DNA of 64,000 bases, taken from assembly GCF_032452875.1 (NCBI RefSeq), contig NC_083877.1, forward strand, positions 47,231,724-47,295,723, written 5' to 3'. This DNA comes from Bos javanicus (taxonomy: Eukaryota; Chordata; Mammalia; Artiodactyla; Bovidae). Positions within the stretch are counted from its first letter, which is position 1; the number at the start of each line of letters is the position of its first letter. This document shows, piece by piece, positions 43,544-54,483 of the stretch. The position numbers and the translations under genes are program-made. The notes beneath the pieces are model-generated. The model had not been told where the DNA came from. It searched no databases and was given only the letters and a program-made list of their open reading frames with translations.

Positions 43544-43665
43544 TGGCCATGTGTGGCTGCACAATATGGCGTGTGCGATCTTAGTTTACCGACCAGGGAT
43601 CAAACCCGTACCTTCTGCAGTAGAAGCATGGAGTGTTAACCACTGGACCTCCAGGGAAGGGCCCA
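43544..43665 (-). mobile_element. CHR SINE, antisense
   Basis: TTGGCCATGTGTGGCTGC to the head CACTGGACCTCCAGGGAAG. Perfect 17-bp duplications GAAACAATAAAAATACT at 43527-43543 and 43666-43682. Confidence 0.95.
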
Positions 43666-43682
43666 GAAACAATAAAAATACT

Positions 43683-43808
43683 GCTTCCTTACTTGCAACC
43701 TCAGCTTCTGGTTCAGTAGCATTCCACAAAGTCTCCTAAATCTTAGTATTTTCAACGAGTCTCCCAGGAGATTCTTATGCATACCAAGACTTGAGAAATC
43801 ACCACTGT
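43683..43808 (+). mobile_element. MER5-like hAT remnant
   Basis: CCTCAGCTTCTGGTTCAGT and CTCCCAGGAGATTCTTATGC with ACTTGAGAAATCACC. Diverged. Confidence 0.5.
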
Positions 43809-44179
43809 TATAGGAGACATCTAAGATACAGAGGAGAAAATCTGAACTTAAAACAAATGTACCCAGTGTTTAGTGTGTAAACCTTGGAACGTATCAATTT
43901 CCTCAAAGTAGAAATAATTCCTGCCTGCCATGGCCGTTCTGATGGCAGAAAATACAGACAAGACCTTAGGAAAATATAAAGTCCCAGGTGTAGGTCAATG
44001 AAACTGTTAGGTGCAGAATGACAGGCGAGGGTCCCTTAGCCTAAAGAGGTAACTTCAGTAACAACCATTCCATGCCAGAGGCAGACTCTGAGAAACAAGT
44101 CTGTCTAACAATGTGTTATGCCTTAAATTGCATCCCATCAAAAAATAAATGCTAGAGATTTCCATGGAGTATCCCCTGA
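43809..44179. other. Unique sequence
   Basis: No repeat or exon recognised. Confidence 0.4.
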
Positions 44180-44249
44180 CAGTTCTTTCCCTGTCAAAGA
44201 GAAAGGCTGACCTAGAACCACTTGGGCTCCCTTTAAAAAAAAAAAAAAA
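44180..44249 (+). repeat. 55-bp duplicate with A tail, copy 1
   Basis: Bases 44180-44234 recur at 46898-46952 with 4 mismatches in 55 and no gaps (shared GAGAAAGGCTGACCTAGAAC). A pure A run (44235-44249) follows directly. Upstream flanks of the copies do not align. The family is not known to me. Confidence 0.85.
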
Positions 44250-44360
44250 GGGAGGTCCAGTAGTTAAGACTGTGTACTTCCAATGCAGGGGGCAGAGGTT
44301 CAATCCTTGGTCTGGGAACTAGATCCCACATGTTGCACAGTGCAGTCAAAAGAAAAGAAA
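44250..44360 (+). mobile_element. CHR SINE lacking its first bases
   Basis: Starts inside the head (GGTCCAGTAGTTAAGAC), then TTCAATCCTTGGTCTGGG and an A-rich tail. The A run at 44235-44249 sits where the missing head would be. Confidence 0.85.
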
Positions 44361-44811
44361 ATGTTGGAGTCCTAACCCCCAGAACCTCAGAATGTGACCT
44401 TATTTGGAAATAGGGTCTTTACAGAGGTAATTAAGTTAAAATGAAACTGTTAACAGTGGGTCCTAGGCTCCCCTGGTGGCTCAGATAGTAAAGAATCCGC
44501 CTGCAATGCAGGAGACCAGGTTTAATCCCTGAGTTGGGAAGATCCCCTGGAGAAGGGAATGGCAACCCACTCCAGTATTCTTGCCTGGAGAATCCCATAG
44601 ACAGAGGAGCCTGGCGGGCTACAGTCCATGGGGTCACAAAGAGTCGTACAGGACTGAGCGACTAACACTTTCACTTTCACTCCCTTATCTGTTGTGACTC
44701 ATGTCCTTATATTGATACAAAGAGGAAATCTGGACACAAAAACAGAGCTGCCTAGGGAGAAGATGGCCATTAACAAACCAAGGAGAGAAGCCTGAAATAG
44801 ATGCTTCCTCG
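44361..44811 (+). mobile_element. MLT1-like MaLR LTR, broken twice
   Basis: ATGTTGGAGTCCTAACCCCC and TTATTTGGAAATAGGGTC lie before the Bov-tA. TTGTGACTCATGTCCTTATA and AGAAGATGGCCATTAACAAA lie after it. The LTR stops at 44811, where BovB sequence begins; its 3' third is not found on the far side. Confidence 0.8.
44467..44680 (+). mobile_element. Bov-tA SINE nested in MLT1
   Basis: Head GGCTCCCCTGGTGGCTCAG and full Bov-A body. The ACTTTCACTTTCACT tail is longer than usual. Confidence 0.92.
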
Positions 44812-45306
44812 AAGCAACAGTTAGAACTGGACATGGAACAACAGACTGGTTCCAAATAGGAAAAGGAGTACGTCAAGGCTGTATATTGTCACCCTGCTTT
44901 TGATGTATGCAAAATACATCATGAGAAACGCTAGGCTGGATGAAGCACGTGCTGGCATCAAGATTGCCGGGAGAAATATCAATAACCTCAGATATGCAGA
45001 TGAAACCACCCTTATGGTGAAAATCGAAGAAGAACAAAAGAGCCTCTTGATGAAAGTGAAAGTGGAGAGTGAAAAAGTTGGCTTAAAGCTCAACATTCAG
45101 AAAACTAAGATCATGGCATCCAGTCCCATCACTTTATGGCAAATAGATGGGGAACAGTGGATACAGTGGCAGACTTTATTTTGGGGGGTTCCGAAATCAC
45201 TGCAAATAGTGATGGCAACTGTGAAATTAAAAGACGCTTACTTCTTGGAAGGAAAGTTATAGACCAACCTAGACAGCATGTTAAAAAGCAGAGACACTAC
45301 TTTGCC
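44812..45306 (+). mobile_element. BovB internal fragment (sense)
   Basis: Covers the reverse transcriptase from GAAGCAACAGTTAGAACTGG to GAGACACTACTTTGCCA. Both ends of the element are absent; a missing 3' end is not expected from normal LINE integration. The active-site region reads YADE rather than YADD (about 44994-45005), so the second catalytic aspartate is lost. A frame of 120 codons (44900-45262) is interrupted near its end by a small indel. Confidence 0.93.
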
Positions 45307-46024
45307 ACAGGGCTTGTAGATTCCACAGGGCTTGTTCTCATATCTTCATCAGGTATATTCATAAAATTATATATACTCTACTTGTCAGTCAGGACCGTCA
45401 GACACCCAGCTCTTGGGGGACAAGGCATCACAGTCTGGGACCTGTAGCAACTGTCACAAACTCACAGCTCCAACACTTCTGGAAGTTCACCAGCCTGAGA
45501 GCAAGCAAGTGATTTTTCATTCTGACAAAATAGTGCAAACCCACCTTACACAGCCAATCAGACTCCCTTTTTTCTTCCATCAGCACCTATGGGCAGCTTT
45601 TCACTTCCAGTGGTCTGAGAGCTGGTAAGTTACCTTCAACATGCAGGCACCCAGAGACCCTAAACAAGAGGACCCATAAAAGCCCTCAGGACATGATCCT
45701 CTCAAACCGAACACAGCTTTCATTCTTGACTAAGTGGCAAAACACATTGGGAAATGCTCCCAAAGAAAATATACAGTCCTGCTAATATGCATTACACCCA
45801 GAACCCCACAAGATCACAGTCAGTAAGCAGAGGGAGTGTGGGAGAGAGAAGAGCGGACTGGCCTGGTTGAAATGATTACGCAGCCTCAGGAAGAAGCCAT
45901 GTCTGTCTAGAGTGCAAGGCTGGCAAGCATCACCCCTGCTGGGCAGCTGTCCCCAAGGCCCTGGCTGATTTTACCCCCTTCATACCCTTTCTGGGCAATG
46001 TCTCCTAGAAGGCTCCCTTTGTTG
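45307..46024. other. Unique segment between two opposed BovB pieces
   Basis: Begins with a tandem 13-base repeat CCACAGGGCTTGT (about 45304 and 45322). Otherwise no repeat or exon recognised. Confidence 0.5.
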
Positions 46025-46453
46025 TTCGGTGGCTCAGTCATGTCCAGCTCTTTGCAACCCCAAGGACTGCAGCACACCAGGCCTCCCTGTCCTTCACCAT
46101 CTCCTGGAGTTTGCTCAAATTCATGTCCATTGAGTCGATAATGCCATCCAACCGTCTCATCCTCTGTCACCCCCTTCTTCTCCTGCCCTCAATTGTTCCC
46201 AGTATCAAGGTCTTTTCTAATGAGTTGGCTCTTGGCATCAGGTGGCCAAAGTAATGAAGCTTCAGTTTCAGCATCAGTCCTTCCAGTGAATATTCAGGAT
46301 TGATTTCCTTTAGGATTGACTGGTTTGATCTCCTTGCTGTCCAAGGGACTCTCAAGAGTCTTCTCCAGCACCACAGTTTGAAAGCATCAATTCTTTGGCA
46401 CTCAGCCTTCTTTATGGTCCAACTCTCACATCCATACATGACTACTGGAAATA
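46025..46453 (-). mobile_element. BovB 3' part, antisense
   Basis: Runs from the 3' terminus (left) to the ORF2 segment CCATACATGACTACTGGAAA (right). It starts about 30 consensus bases beyond the point where the sense fragment 44812-45306 ends, so the two pieces are complementary parts of one consensus. Confidence 0.93.
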
Positions 46454-46543
46454 GTGTCCAGGTCCCGCTCGCCAAGATCCCAAATCGAGGGGAGTCTGGG
46501 AACTAGCACAATCAGCCTGTTTAAGGAGTTTTCTTGGTGACTT

Positions 46544-46736
46544 TTTTTAATATTTATTTATGTATTTGGCTGTGCTGGGTCTTAGTTGCAGCCCTCGGCA
46601 TCTCCAATCTCCACTGTACCATGCGAGGTCTTTCAGTTGCAGTGTGTGGGATCTAGTTCCCTGACCAGGGATCAAACCCAGGTCCCCTGCACTGGGAGCA
46701 CAGAGTCTTAGCCACTGCACCACCACGGAAGTCCCC
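46544..46736 (-). mobile_element. CHR SINE, antisense
   Basis: TTTTTTAATATTTATTTATG tail, TTTGGCTGTGCTGGGTC and a head ending CACCACCACGGAAGTCC. Confidence 0.92.
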
Positions 46737-46897
46737 ACTGGTGATTATGATACATGCCTAGAGCCTAGAATCATAGTCATGAATTAAAGTGAGGGTTCAC
46801 CCGGGCATCCCAGAAAATGGAGGCCGTGGTGGTCAGGAGGGTGGGAATTCAGAGCCAGTTGTCCCAAGGGACCCCGTCAGTCACATTCTCTGGGACT

Positions 46898-46985
46898 CAG
46901 TTCTGTCCCTGTCAAAGAGAAAGGCTGACCTAGAACCACTCAGGCACCCTTTTAAAAATAAATAAATAAATATAAAACACTGATA
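46898..46985 (+). repeat. 55-bp duplicate with A-rich tail, copy 2
   Basis: Bases 46898-46952 match 44180-44234 (51 of 55). An AAAT-rich tail follows. The presence of A-rich tails on both copies suggests that each is the 3' end of a retroposed sequence. Confidence 0.8.
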
Positions 46986-47943
46986 ATAAAAATAAAGATG
47001 TCCCACAAGACATCACTCTTTCTTCCTGGAAGTACTAGACTCAAGGGCTGTGTGGTGCACATCAGGCTGCCCGTGGCTGACATCTTACCCACAGGAAGAG
47101 CTCCTTCACCCCATGGGGAGGGCCCAAGAGTGACAGATGCTAAGCCCAATGCAGAGCCCTTCAAGGAGAAAATTAAGCCTCTTAAAGTGCCCTTGATGTA
47201 ATCTCTCAAACCCAGGAATAAGCCACACTCTTCTTGGAAGATTTACCATGCATGACCTCAGGCTACACTCAGGAAATATCTCCACTTACATCAAACTAGG
47301 TCCTGGACACGGATGCCAAGCAATTAAATGGGCAGTCGTGAAGCATGCAAATAGCGAGAGAAGACAGGGCCTTGATTTAAACACACAAAGTCTGGAGGCT
47401 GAGAGAGTAGTGCAGAGGGAAGCATAGAACACTTCACCCATCTGCAGGAATTCACTCCGCGAGGGCCTCAAACACTGTGCGAATAAAAAAGAGTCATCTC
47501 TCCGTGTGGTCGAGTGGACTCTGGGGACGAGTGATGAACCAAGACAATTCACCAGAACACTGAGGTCAATGATAAACACTTAAGACAAGTGAACTTACGT
47601 CTTCGACCCAGCGGCAAGTTAGCAAGCAGACCACTTAAGAGCCCCTCTTCAGAGATAAAAGCGAGAGGCAGCCATTTGTCTCGGTCTAGCTGTCCTCAGC
47701 AGGTGCTTTCCACTACTCGACAAGTATTTAATAAGGACAGGCTTCATTCATTCAGTGCTTGGACTCCCTAAATCTCAGCACATGACCTAAGAAATACTGT
47801 CCCCCAGAGACGCTGCTTTTCTACCTCAACACTACTCTCTTCCTTAACTCCAATCTGGAAAACAATAATTTTTCCTCACACAAGGCTAACTCTATAATCA
47901 ACAAGTTTTCCTCATCAATTACTCACATTTTTCTTGTTGAATG
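46986..47943. other. Unique sequence
   Basis: No repeat or exon recognised. Confidence 0.35.
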
Positions 47944-48269
47944 AACCTATCTATGAAACAGAGACAGACTCACAAAGAACAGACTTGTAGCTGCCAAGTG
48001 GGAGATGAGGGGAGGGGGAGCGGGGGGAATGGACCGAAAGTCTGAGATTAGCAGATACAAACTAGTACAAAGAATGGGTAAACAAGGTCCTACCACACAG
48101 CACAGGGAACCACAGTCAATATCCTAGGATAAACCATAATGGAAAAGGATATGGGAAAAAACGGTACGTGTGTGTGTATAGATATATATATAAAACTGAA
48201 TCACTTAGATGTATAGCAGAAATTAACACAACACTGTAAGTCAATTACATTTCAATAAAAAAATTCTGT
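47944..48269 (+). mobile_element. L1 3' end
   Basis: GAGACAGACTCACAAAGAAC, AAGGTCCTACCACACAGCAC and TTAACACAACACTGTAAGTC to the A-rich end. Short TG/TA run at 48168-48192. Non-coding. Confidence 0.85.
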
Positions 48270-48802
48270 TGTTGATGATCTCCCATGTGCCAGATGTTGT
48301 TTGACTCTTGTGGACGGGGTGCCATGGATGGTTTCTCTCACGAGCTTACATTCTAGTGCCATGAGACAGGCATGCAATGAATCATGTATGTAATACAGGC
48401 AGACCTCATGTTACTGCACTTGGCTTTACTGAGCTTTGCAGATGCCACTATTTTTACAAACTGAATGTCTGTGGCAACCTTGTGTTGAGCAAGTCTATCA
48501 GGACCATCTTTCCAAAAAACATTTGCTCATTTCCTGTCTCTGTACCACATTTTGGTAATTCTCACAATATTTCAAACCTTTTCGATATAATTATATTTGT
48601 TAAGGTGATGTGTGATCATAGATCTTTGATGTAACAATTATAATTGTTTGGCAGGTACCGTGAACTGCACCCAAATAAGATGACGAACTTAATAAATGTG
48701 TTCTGGCTGCTACACCAACCAGCAGCTCCCCGTCTCTCTCCTCCTCCAGCTTCTCTATTTTCTGAGACACAATACTGAAATTAGGCCAATTAATAAGCCT
48801 AC

Positions 48803-50572
48803 AAAAGCCTCTAAGTGTTCAAGTGAAAGGAAGAGTCACACATCTCTCACTTTAAATCAGAAGCTTGAAATGATTAAGCTGAGTGAGGAAGGCGTGTCAA
48901 AAGCCCAGACAGGCCAAAAGTGAGGTCTCTTGAGCCAAACAGCCAAGCTGTGAATGAATGCAAAGGAAAAGTTCTTAAGGGAAATTGAAAGTAATACTTC
49001 AGCGGATAGACAAATGATATGAAAGGGAAACAGCTTTATTGCTGACATGGAGAAAGTTTTATCAGTCTGGATAGAAGATCAAGCCAGCCACAACATTCCT
49101 TTCAGCCAAAGCCTAATTCAAAGCAAGGCCCTAACTCTCCTCCATTCCAGGAACGCTGAGAGAGGTGAGGAAGCTGTAGGAGAAAAGCCTGAAGCCAGCA
49201 GAAATAGGTTAGCGAGGTTCAAGGAAAAAAGCTGTCTCCATAACATAAAAGTGCAAAGTGAGGCAGCAAGTACTGACGCCAAAACCTGCAACAAGATATC
49301 CAGAAGATCTAGCTAAAATCATTAATGAAGGCGGCTACACTAAACAACAGATTTTTCAATATAGATAAAACAGTCATACTAGACGATGTCATCTAAGACT
49401 TTCATAGCTAGAGAGGAGAAGTCAATGCCTGGCTCTGCGAAGGACAGGTTGACTCTCTTTTTAGGGGCTAATGCAGAGGATGACTTGGAGTTGAAGCCAA
49501 TATTCAGTTACCATTCTAAAAGTCCTAAAGCCCTTAAGAAAAAGACTCAAGCTATTCTGCCTGTGCTCTGTAAATGTATCAACAAAGCCTGAATTACAGC
49601 ACACCCAGTTTACAACACAGCTTACTCAATATTTTAAGCCCACTGTTGAGACCTACTGCCCACAAAAAAAAAAAATTTCTTTTCAAATATTACTGTTCAT
49701 TGACAATGCACCTGGTCATCCAAGAGCTCTGATGGAGATGTACAATGAGATGAATGTTTTTCATGTTTACATCCATTCTGTAGCCCATGGATCAAGGAGT
49801 CATTTCAATTATTAAGTTTTATTCTTTTAAGAATTGCATTTTATAAGGCTGCAGATGCCATAGACAGTGATTCCTCTGATAAATCTGGGCAAAACAAACT
49901 GAAAACCTTTTGGAAAGGATTCACCAGTCTAAATACCATTAAGAACATTCATGATTCATGGTAAGAGGTCAAAATAACAACATTAACAGGAATCTGGAGA
50001 AGCTGATTCCAACTCTCATGGATGACTTTGAGGGTTCAAGGTTTCAGTGGACGAAGTAACTGCAGATGGGGTGGAAACAGCAAGAGAATTAGAATCTGAA
50101 GTGGAGCCTGAAGATGTGACTGAATTGCTTTGATTTCATGAGAAAACTTGAATGAATGAGGAACTGCTTCTTATGCATGAGCAAAGAAAGTGGTTTCCTG
50201 AGATGGCATCTGCTCCTCGTAAATGCTGTAAAGGTTACTGAAATGACACCAAAGGATTCAGAATATGACATACACTCAGTTGAAAAAGCAGCAGCATGGT
50301 TTAAGAGAACTGACTCCAGTTCTAAAAGAAGCTCTACTGTGGGTAAAATGCTATCAAACAGCACTGCCTACTACAGAGATCATTCATGAAAGGAAGAGCC
50401 AAGCAATGTGGCAAAGTTCATTGTTGTCTTATTTTAAGATGTGGTCACAACCACCGAACCTTCAGCCATCACCTCAAAAATAGGTTAGCAGCCATCAACA
50501 TCAAGGCAAGACCCTCCACCAGCCAAAAAAAAAAAAAATAAAATATGACTTTCTGAAGACTCAGAGGACGGT
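48803..50572 (+). pseudogene. Tigger1 transposase pseudogene
   Basis: Encoded a pogo/CENP-B-type DDE transposase. The start codon is lost (AAAGCCTCTAAGTG instead of ATG). The N-terminal DNA-binding region is readable (LTLNQKLEMIKLSEEGVSKA), then IEDQASHNIPFSQSLIQSKAL and FIAREEKSMPGSAKDRLTL. The first catalytic aspartate survives near 49361 but its neighbour is changed (DKT). The second is in IDNAPGHP (aspartate at 49702-49704) and the third is in MDQGV (49790-49792). Multiple frameshifts and stops separate these blocks, as expected for a copy inactive since before ruminants arose. Confidence 0.9.
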
Positions 50573-50665
50573 TATCCCTTTTTTGCAATAAAGTCATTTT
50601 TAATTAAGATATGTACATTGGTGTTTTTTAGATGCAATGCTACTGCACACTTAATAGACTATGAA

Positions 50666-50873
50666 AGTGAAAATGTCAGTAGCTCAGTCATGTCTGCCTC
50701 TTTGCAACCCCATGGACTGCAGCCAAGCTCCTCTGTCATAGAATTCTCCAGGAAAGAATACTGGAGTGGCTTGCCATTTCCTTCTCCATGGGATCTTCCC
50801 AACCCAGGGATCAACTCAGGTCTGCCACACTGCAGGCAGATTCTTTACCATCTGAGCCACCAGGGAAGCCTAT
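50666..50873 (-). mobile_element. Bov-tA SINE nested in Tigger1
   Basis: Antisense Bov-tA from TGAAAATGTCAGTAGCTCAG to the head GAGCCACCAGGGAAGCC. AATAGACTAT occurs on the left (50653-50662) and on the right (50917-50926). On the right it comes after an AT-rich TATACTA expansion of about 45 bases. Confidence 0.92.
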
Positions 50874-52660
50874 TTACTATAATATACTATATACTACATA
50901 TAGCCTATATACTATAATAGACTATAGTATAGTATAAATATACTCTAGGAAACCAGAAACTTTGTATGACTCACTTTGATATTCACTTTATTGCAGTGGT
51001 CTGGGATGGAAGCTACACCATCTCCTAGGTATGCCTGTTATCAGGGGATGACACGTGATATGAAAACAAGGAAGAGGCTGAGAGCAGGGACAAGGGGGAG
51101 CTAGGAAGACCTCTATGGAGGCGACACTGGAACAGACACCCAAGTCAAGTGAAGTGTGAGAGAACAGCCCCCACCTTCAGAAGCCAGGAGGAGGAGATCA
51201 AGCAGCAGAGCAGGAGTTGGAACAGCCTGAGTGTAGGAGGAAAACCAGGTGAGGACCGTGGCGCAGAAGCCAAGTGAAGACAGCCAAAGAGAGAGCTGGC
51301 TACCTGCTGCCGAGGCCACAGGCAATGACAACTAAGCGCTGGCCACCAGGCATCACTGGCGCCTGGAGAAGTGTACTTTCTGTGAAGGGATGGGACAGAA
51401 GCCAAATTGGTGGGTTCAGGACAGAATGAGAGAGGGACATGGAACAGAATGTATGACAATTCTTTTGGAAGATACTGACTCCAAGGGAGAATAGAGGAAT
51501 TGGGAGAACCGTCAACTGGGATATTGGGTTAAGAGTGTTGTGTTGGTGGTACTTTTCCCCTCAAGATGAGAGAGACTACAGTATGTTTCTCATGGAGATG
51601 ATCCATCAGAGGGAGAAAGCTGATGGTGCAGAAGGGAAAGAAGATTCATGCACGAGTGAGAGCCCTGCATGCCAACAGGGAACAGGCTCCAGGGCTGTGC
51701 AGCTACAGTGCAGGTAGGCTAGCAGATTTAGCATGAGGAAATGATGAAACTACTTCCCAACTGCTTCCTTTTTCTCAGTGAAATAAGCCAAGTCATCAGC
51801 TGCCAGTGAGGTGGGGACAGAAATACAGTGGGCTCTGCAGTGCCAAGAGTCCATCTGGAGGTTTATGGTCATAAATAAAAAGTGAGACGATGCAGGATGG
51901 CTGGTTTTCTCCAGCCAGGTTCATCAGCCTGAGGCAGGAGCAGGGTGGACAGAGGATGGGGTTTTCCTAGGAAAGTAAGATGAAGGGAGAAATAGTCAAA
52001 GAAGTTGTGGGATGTAGGCAAGCACCTTGGGGGGGGGGGGGGGTTGAGGGTGGGGCATAGTGGGAAGAGATAATAAGGGTGACAGAGGATGAAGAAGTGC
52101 AAGGGTCACCAGGTCAGAGCCCCTTGGAGGGTGCAGGCTGGGTGTACTTGGGTAATAACAGGAATAAGGCGAAAGAGAAAAGGCGAGGGTCAGATGGGAA
52201 TGCTTGTCAAGATTTTGATGGAGGTACAGTTATTGGTAATGATAAGGTCTACACTTGCGATTCCAAGTTTAGTGGGTAATAAAATCAATTTAGCCAGTCA
52301 TGACCAGCAATTTTTTTTTAATGAGACAAAATAAAAAGTATGTGACTACATTAGAGCTAGTAAGGGTGAACACTGTTTGTGAAACTTGGTTCCGTTGTAT
52401 GTATATTTGCATTGGGTCATCACATAAGATGTATTTCTCTTATAAATCGGGGTTTGAAAAAAAAAACTCCCCCAGGACACCAGGGCAAGGTTTCTCTATC
52501 GTGACACTGCTTATGTTTTAGACCACGTAATTCTCTACGTATGGGGGCGGGTACTGGGGGAGTGCATTATACAGTGTTTGCCAACATCCCAGGCCTCCAC
52601 TCACTGAATACCTGACGCACTTCCATGTCCCCTCAAGGTGTGACAGACAAAAATGTCTCT

Positions 52661-52875
52661 GCATGCCTGCAGAGTCGTGTCCGACTCTTTGAGACCCTAT
52701 GGACTGTAGCCCGCCAAGCTTCTTTGTCCGTGGGATTTTCCCGGCAAAGAATACTGTAATGGGTTGCCATTTCCTCCTCCAGGGAATCTTCCTGACCCAA
52801 GGATTGAAGCCAAGTCTCCTGAGTCTCCCGCATTGGCAGGCAGATTTTTCATCACTGAGCTACCCGGGAAGCCCT
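52661..52875 (-). mobile_element. Bov-tA SINE at shared target site
   Basis: Antisense Bov-tA with its head GAGCTACCCGGGAAGCCC at the right. Flanked by AAAATGTCTCT at 52650-52660 and 52876-52886. Confidence 0.95.
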
Positions 52876-52886
52876 AAAATGTCTCT

Positions 52887-53163
52887 GCTGCTCCTGCTGC
52901 TGCTGAGTCGCTTCAGTAGTGTCCGACTCTGTGTGACCCCATAGACGGCAGCCCACCAGTTCCCCAGTCCCTGGGATTCTCCAGGCAAGAATACTGGAGT
53001 GGGTTGCCATTTTCCTTCTCCAATGCATGACAGTGAAAAGTGAAAGTGAAGTCGCTCAGTCGTGTCCAACTCTTCCCGACCCCACGGACTGAAGCCTACC
53101 GGCTCCTCCACCCATGGGATTTTCCAGGCAAGAACACTGGAGTGAGTTGCCATTTCCTTCTCC
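52887..53163 (-). mobile_element. Bov-A2 SINE at the same target site
   Basis: Antisense Bov-A dimer with its triplet tail (GCTGCTCCTGCTGCTGCTG) at the left. Flanked by AAAATGTCTCT at 52876-52886 and 53164-53174. Confidence 0.95.
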
Positions 53164-53414
53164 AAAATGTCTCTAGACATTGCCAAATAGCCTCTGGGTG
53201 GCAAAACTGTTGAGAACCAGCAGTCTAAGAATAACTGTGGGAGGGATGGCTGAAGTAGACAGAAGAAAGGATAACTAAAAGAGACTTGGTCAAAGGACTG
53301 AGTTGGGTGGACAATCTACATAGATGCCCAAGTTACCAAAAATGTTTATCAGAGAAGGGACTGTGGTCCAGATGAACACCATCTTCAAAGAATAAGGCAA
53401 AGTGACCCTGAGAA

Positions 53415-53558
53415 CTGTAGATGCATGTTCTCTACCCCAGCTACATATTAGAATTACCTGGAGAACTTACCCACCAATGTCCAGGCCCCATCCAGACCAA
53501 CTAAATCAATATCCCCAAGTGATCCCAACACGTGGCCAGGGTGGAGAACCCTACAGAA
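53415..53558 (+). mobile_element. MER5A hAT element
   Basis: CTACATATTAGAATTACCTG, CCCCATCCAGACCAACTAAA and GGCCAGGGTGGAGAACCC follow MER5A order. Confidence 0.75.
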
Positions 53559-53923
53559 GGGGTCCACCCTCCAGGGGAGTATGATGAAAAACAAAAAAAC
53601 AGGAACCAGAGACTAATAGGCTTCTCTGCTTTCCCATGAGAATCCACTACAGAATATTTAAAATAAACCTGAACTTTGACTTTCACTGTAGATTAACCAC
53701 ACATCCATGTATGAAACATCATTATATCCCCAAACACCTACATCGGATACAGACAACAGTTCAGTAAAGTAACTCAAATAATTCTTTTTCTCAGCTAGGT
53801 GAAACTGATAAAACTGAGTTAATTTGCCTCAACTGGCATTGTAACTTCCATCCATGAAAGGGTAGAGCACTGGCTGGACAAGAACACAACAGCTGCAAAA
53901 CACAAGAAACTGTTCCCCTACAC
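53559..53923. other. Unique sequence
   Basis: No repeat or exon recognised. Confidence 0.4.
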
Positions 53924-54016
53924 CAGTGGTTTGCAAAGTATGGTCCAGGACTAGGAAGATCAGTGTCATCTGCGAACTTGTTAAAAATGCAAATTGTCAG
54001 GCCCTACCCAAGACTT

Positions 54017-54229
54017 CCCTGGTGGCTCAGACGGTAAAGCATCTGCCTGCAATGCAGGAGACCTGGGTTCAATCCCTGGGTTGGGAAGATTCTCTGGAGA
54101 AGGAAATCGCAACCCACTCTAGTACTCTTGCTTGGAAAATTCCATGGATAGAGGAGCCTGGTAGGCTACAGTCCATGGGGTCGCAAAGAGTCAGACACAA
54201 CTGAGCGACTTCACTCACTTTACTCACTC
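54017..54229 (+). mobile_element. Bov-tA SINE nested in hAT element
   Basis: Head follows the left duplication ACCCAAGACTT (54006-54016), whose last bases may belong to the SINE head. The right copy is at 54230-54240. Tail is CACTCACTTTACTCACTC. Confidence 0.93.
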
Positions 54230-54301
54230 ACCCAAGACTTGCAGAATCTAAAACTGTGGCTCAACAAAGTGGGTTTTAACAAGTCCTCCAGGTGATTCTG
54301 A

Positions 54302-54483
54302 TGGTGAAGAATCACCATCTCCTGCCTGCAATGCAGGAGACCTGGGTTCAATACCTGGTTTGGAAAGATCTCCTGGAGAAGGGAATGGCTACCCACTCCA
54401 GTATTCTTGCCTAGATATATCCTTCCCACAGATGGGGAAGCCTGGTGGGCTATAGTCCATGGGGTCTTAAAGAGTCACTGTGC
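54302..54483 (+). mobile_element. Partial Bov-tA SINE
   Basis: Lacks the first half of the head. It begins near GAAGAATCACCATCTCCTGC and keeps the body to GGGGTCTTAAAGAGTCAC. Confidence 0.88.

Larger units (their letters stand above)
48396..51037 (+). mobile_element. Tigger1 DNA transposon, nearly full length
   Basis: Pogo-group element with both terminal inverted repeats: CAGGCAGACCT at 48396 and AGGTATGCCTG ending at 51037. TA precedes the left end (48394-48395); on the right TA is at 51039-51040 after one extra T. About 2.6 kb including a nested Bov-tA. Non-autonomous now because its transposase is broken. Confidence 0.93.
48270..52290 (-). mobile_element. L2 LINE, antisense, split by Tigger1
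   Basis: The antisense 3' end lies at about 48270-48393 (CTCCCATGTGCCAGATGTTG, CGAGCTTACATTCTAGTGCC). The body resumes at 51038 and continues to about 52290: AGGAGGAAAACCAGGTGAGG near 51236, TTTCTCAGTGAAATAAGCC near 51771 and TAATGATAAGGTCTACACTT near 52236. Highly diverged, no open frame. A run of 15 G bases lies at 52029-52043. Confidence 0.75.
52584..53223 (-). mobile_element. MER20 hAT element, antisense, split by two SINEs
   Basis: Left part CAGGCCTCCACTCACTGAAT and GGTGTGACAGACAAAAATG. Right part AGACATTGCCAAATAGCCTC and TGTTGAGAACCAGCAG. The break is at one point, AAAATGTCTCT, which appears three times because two SINEs entered there. Confidence 0.82.
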
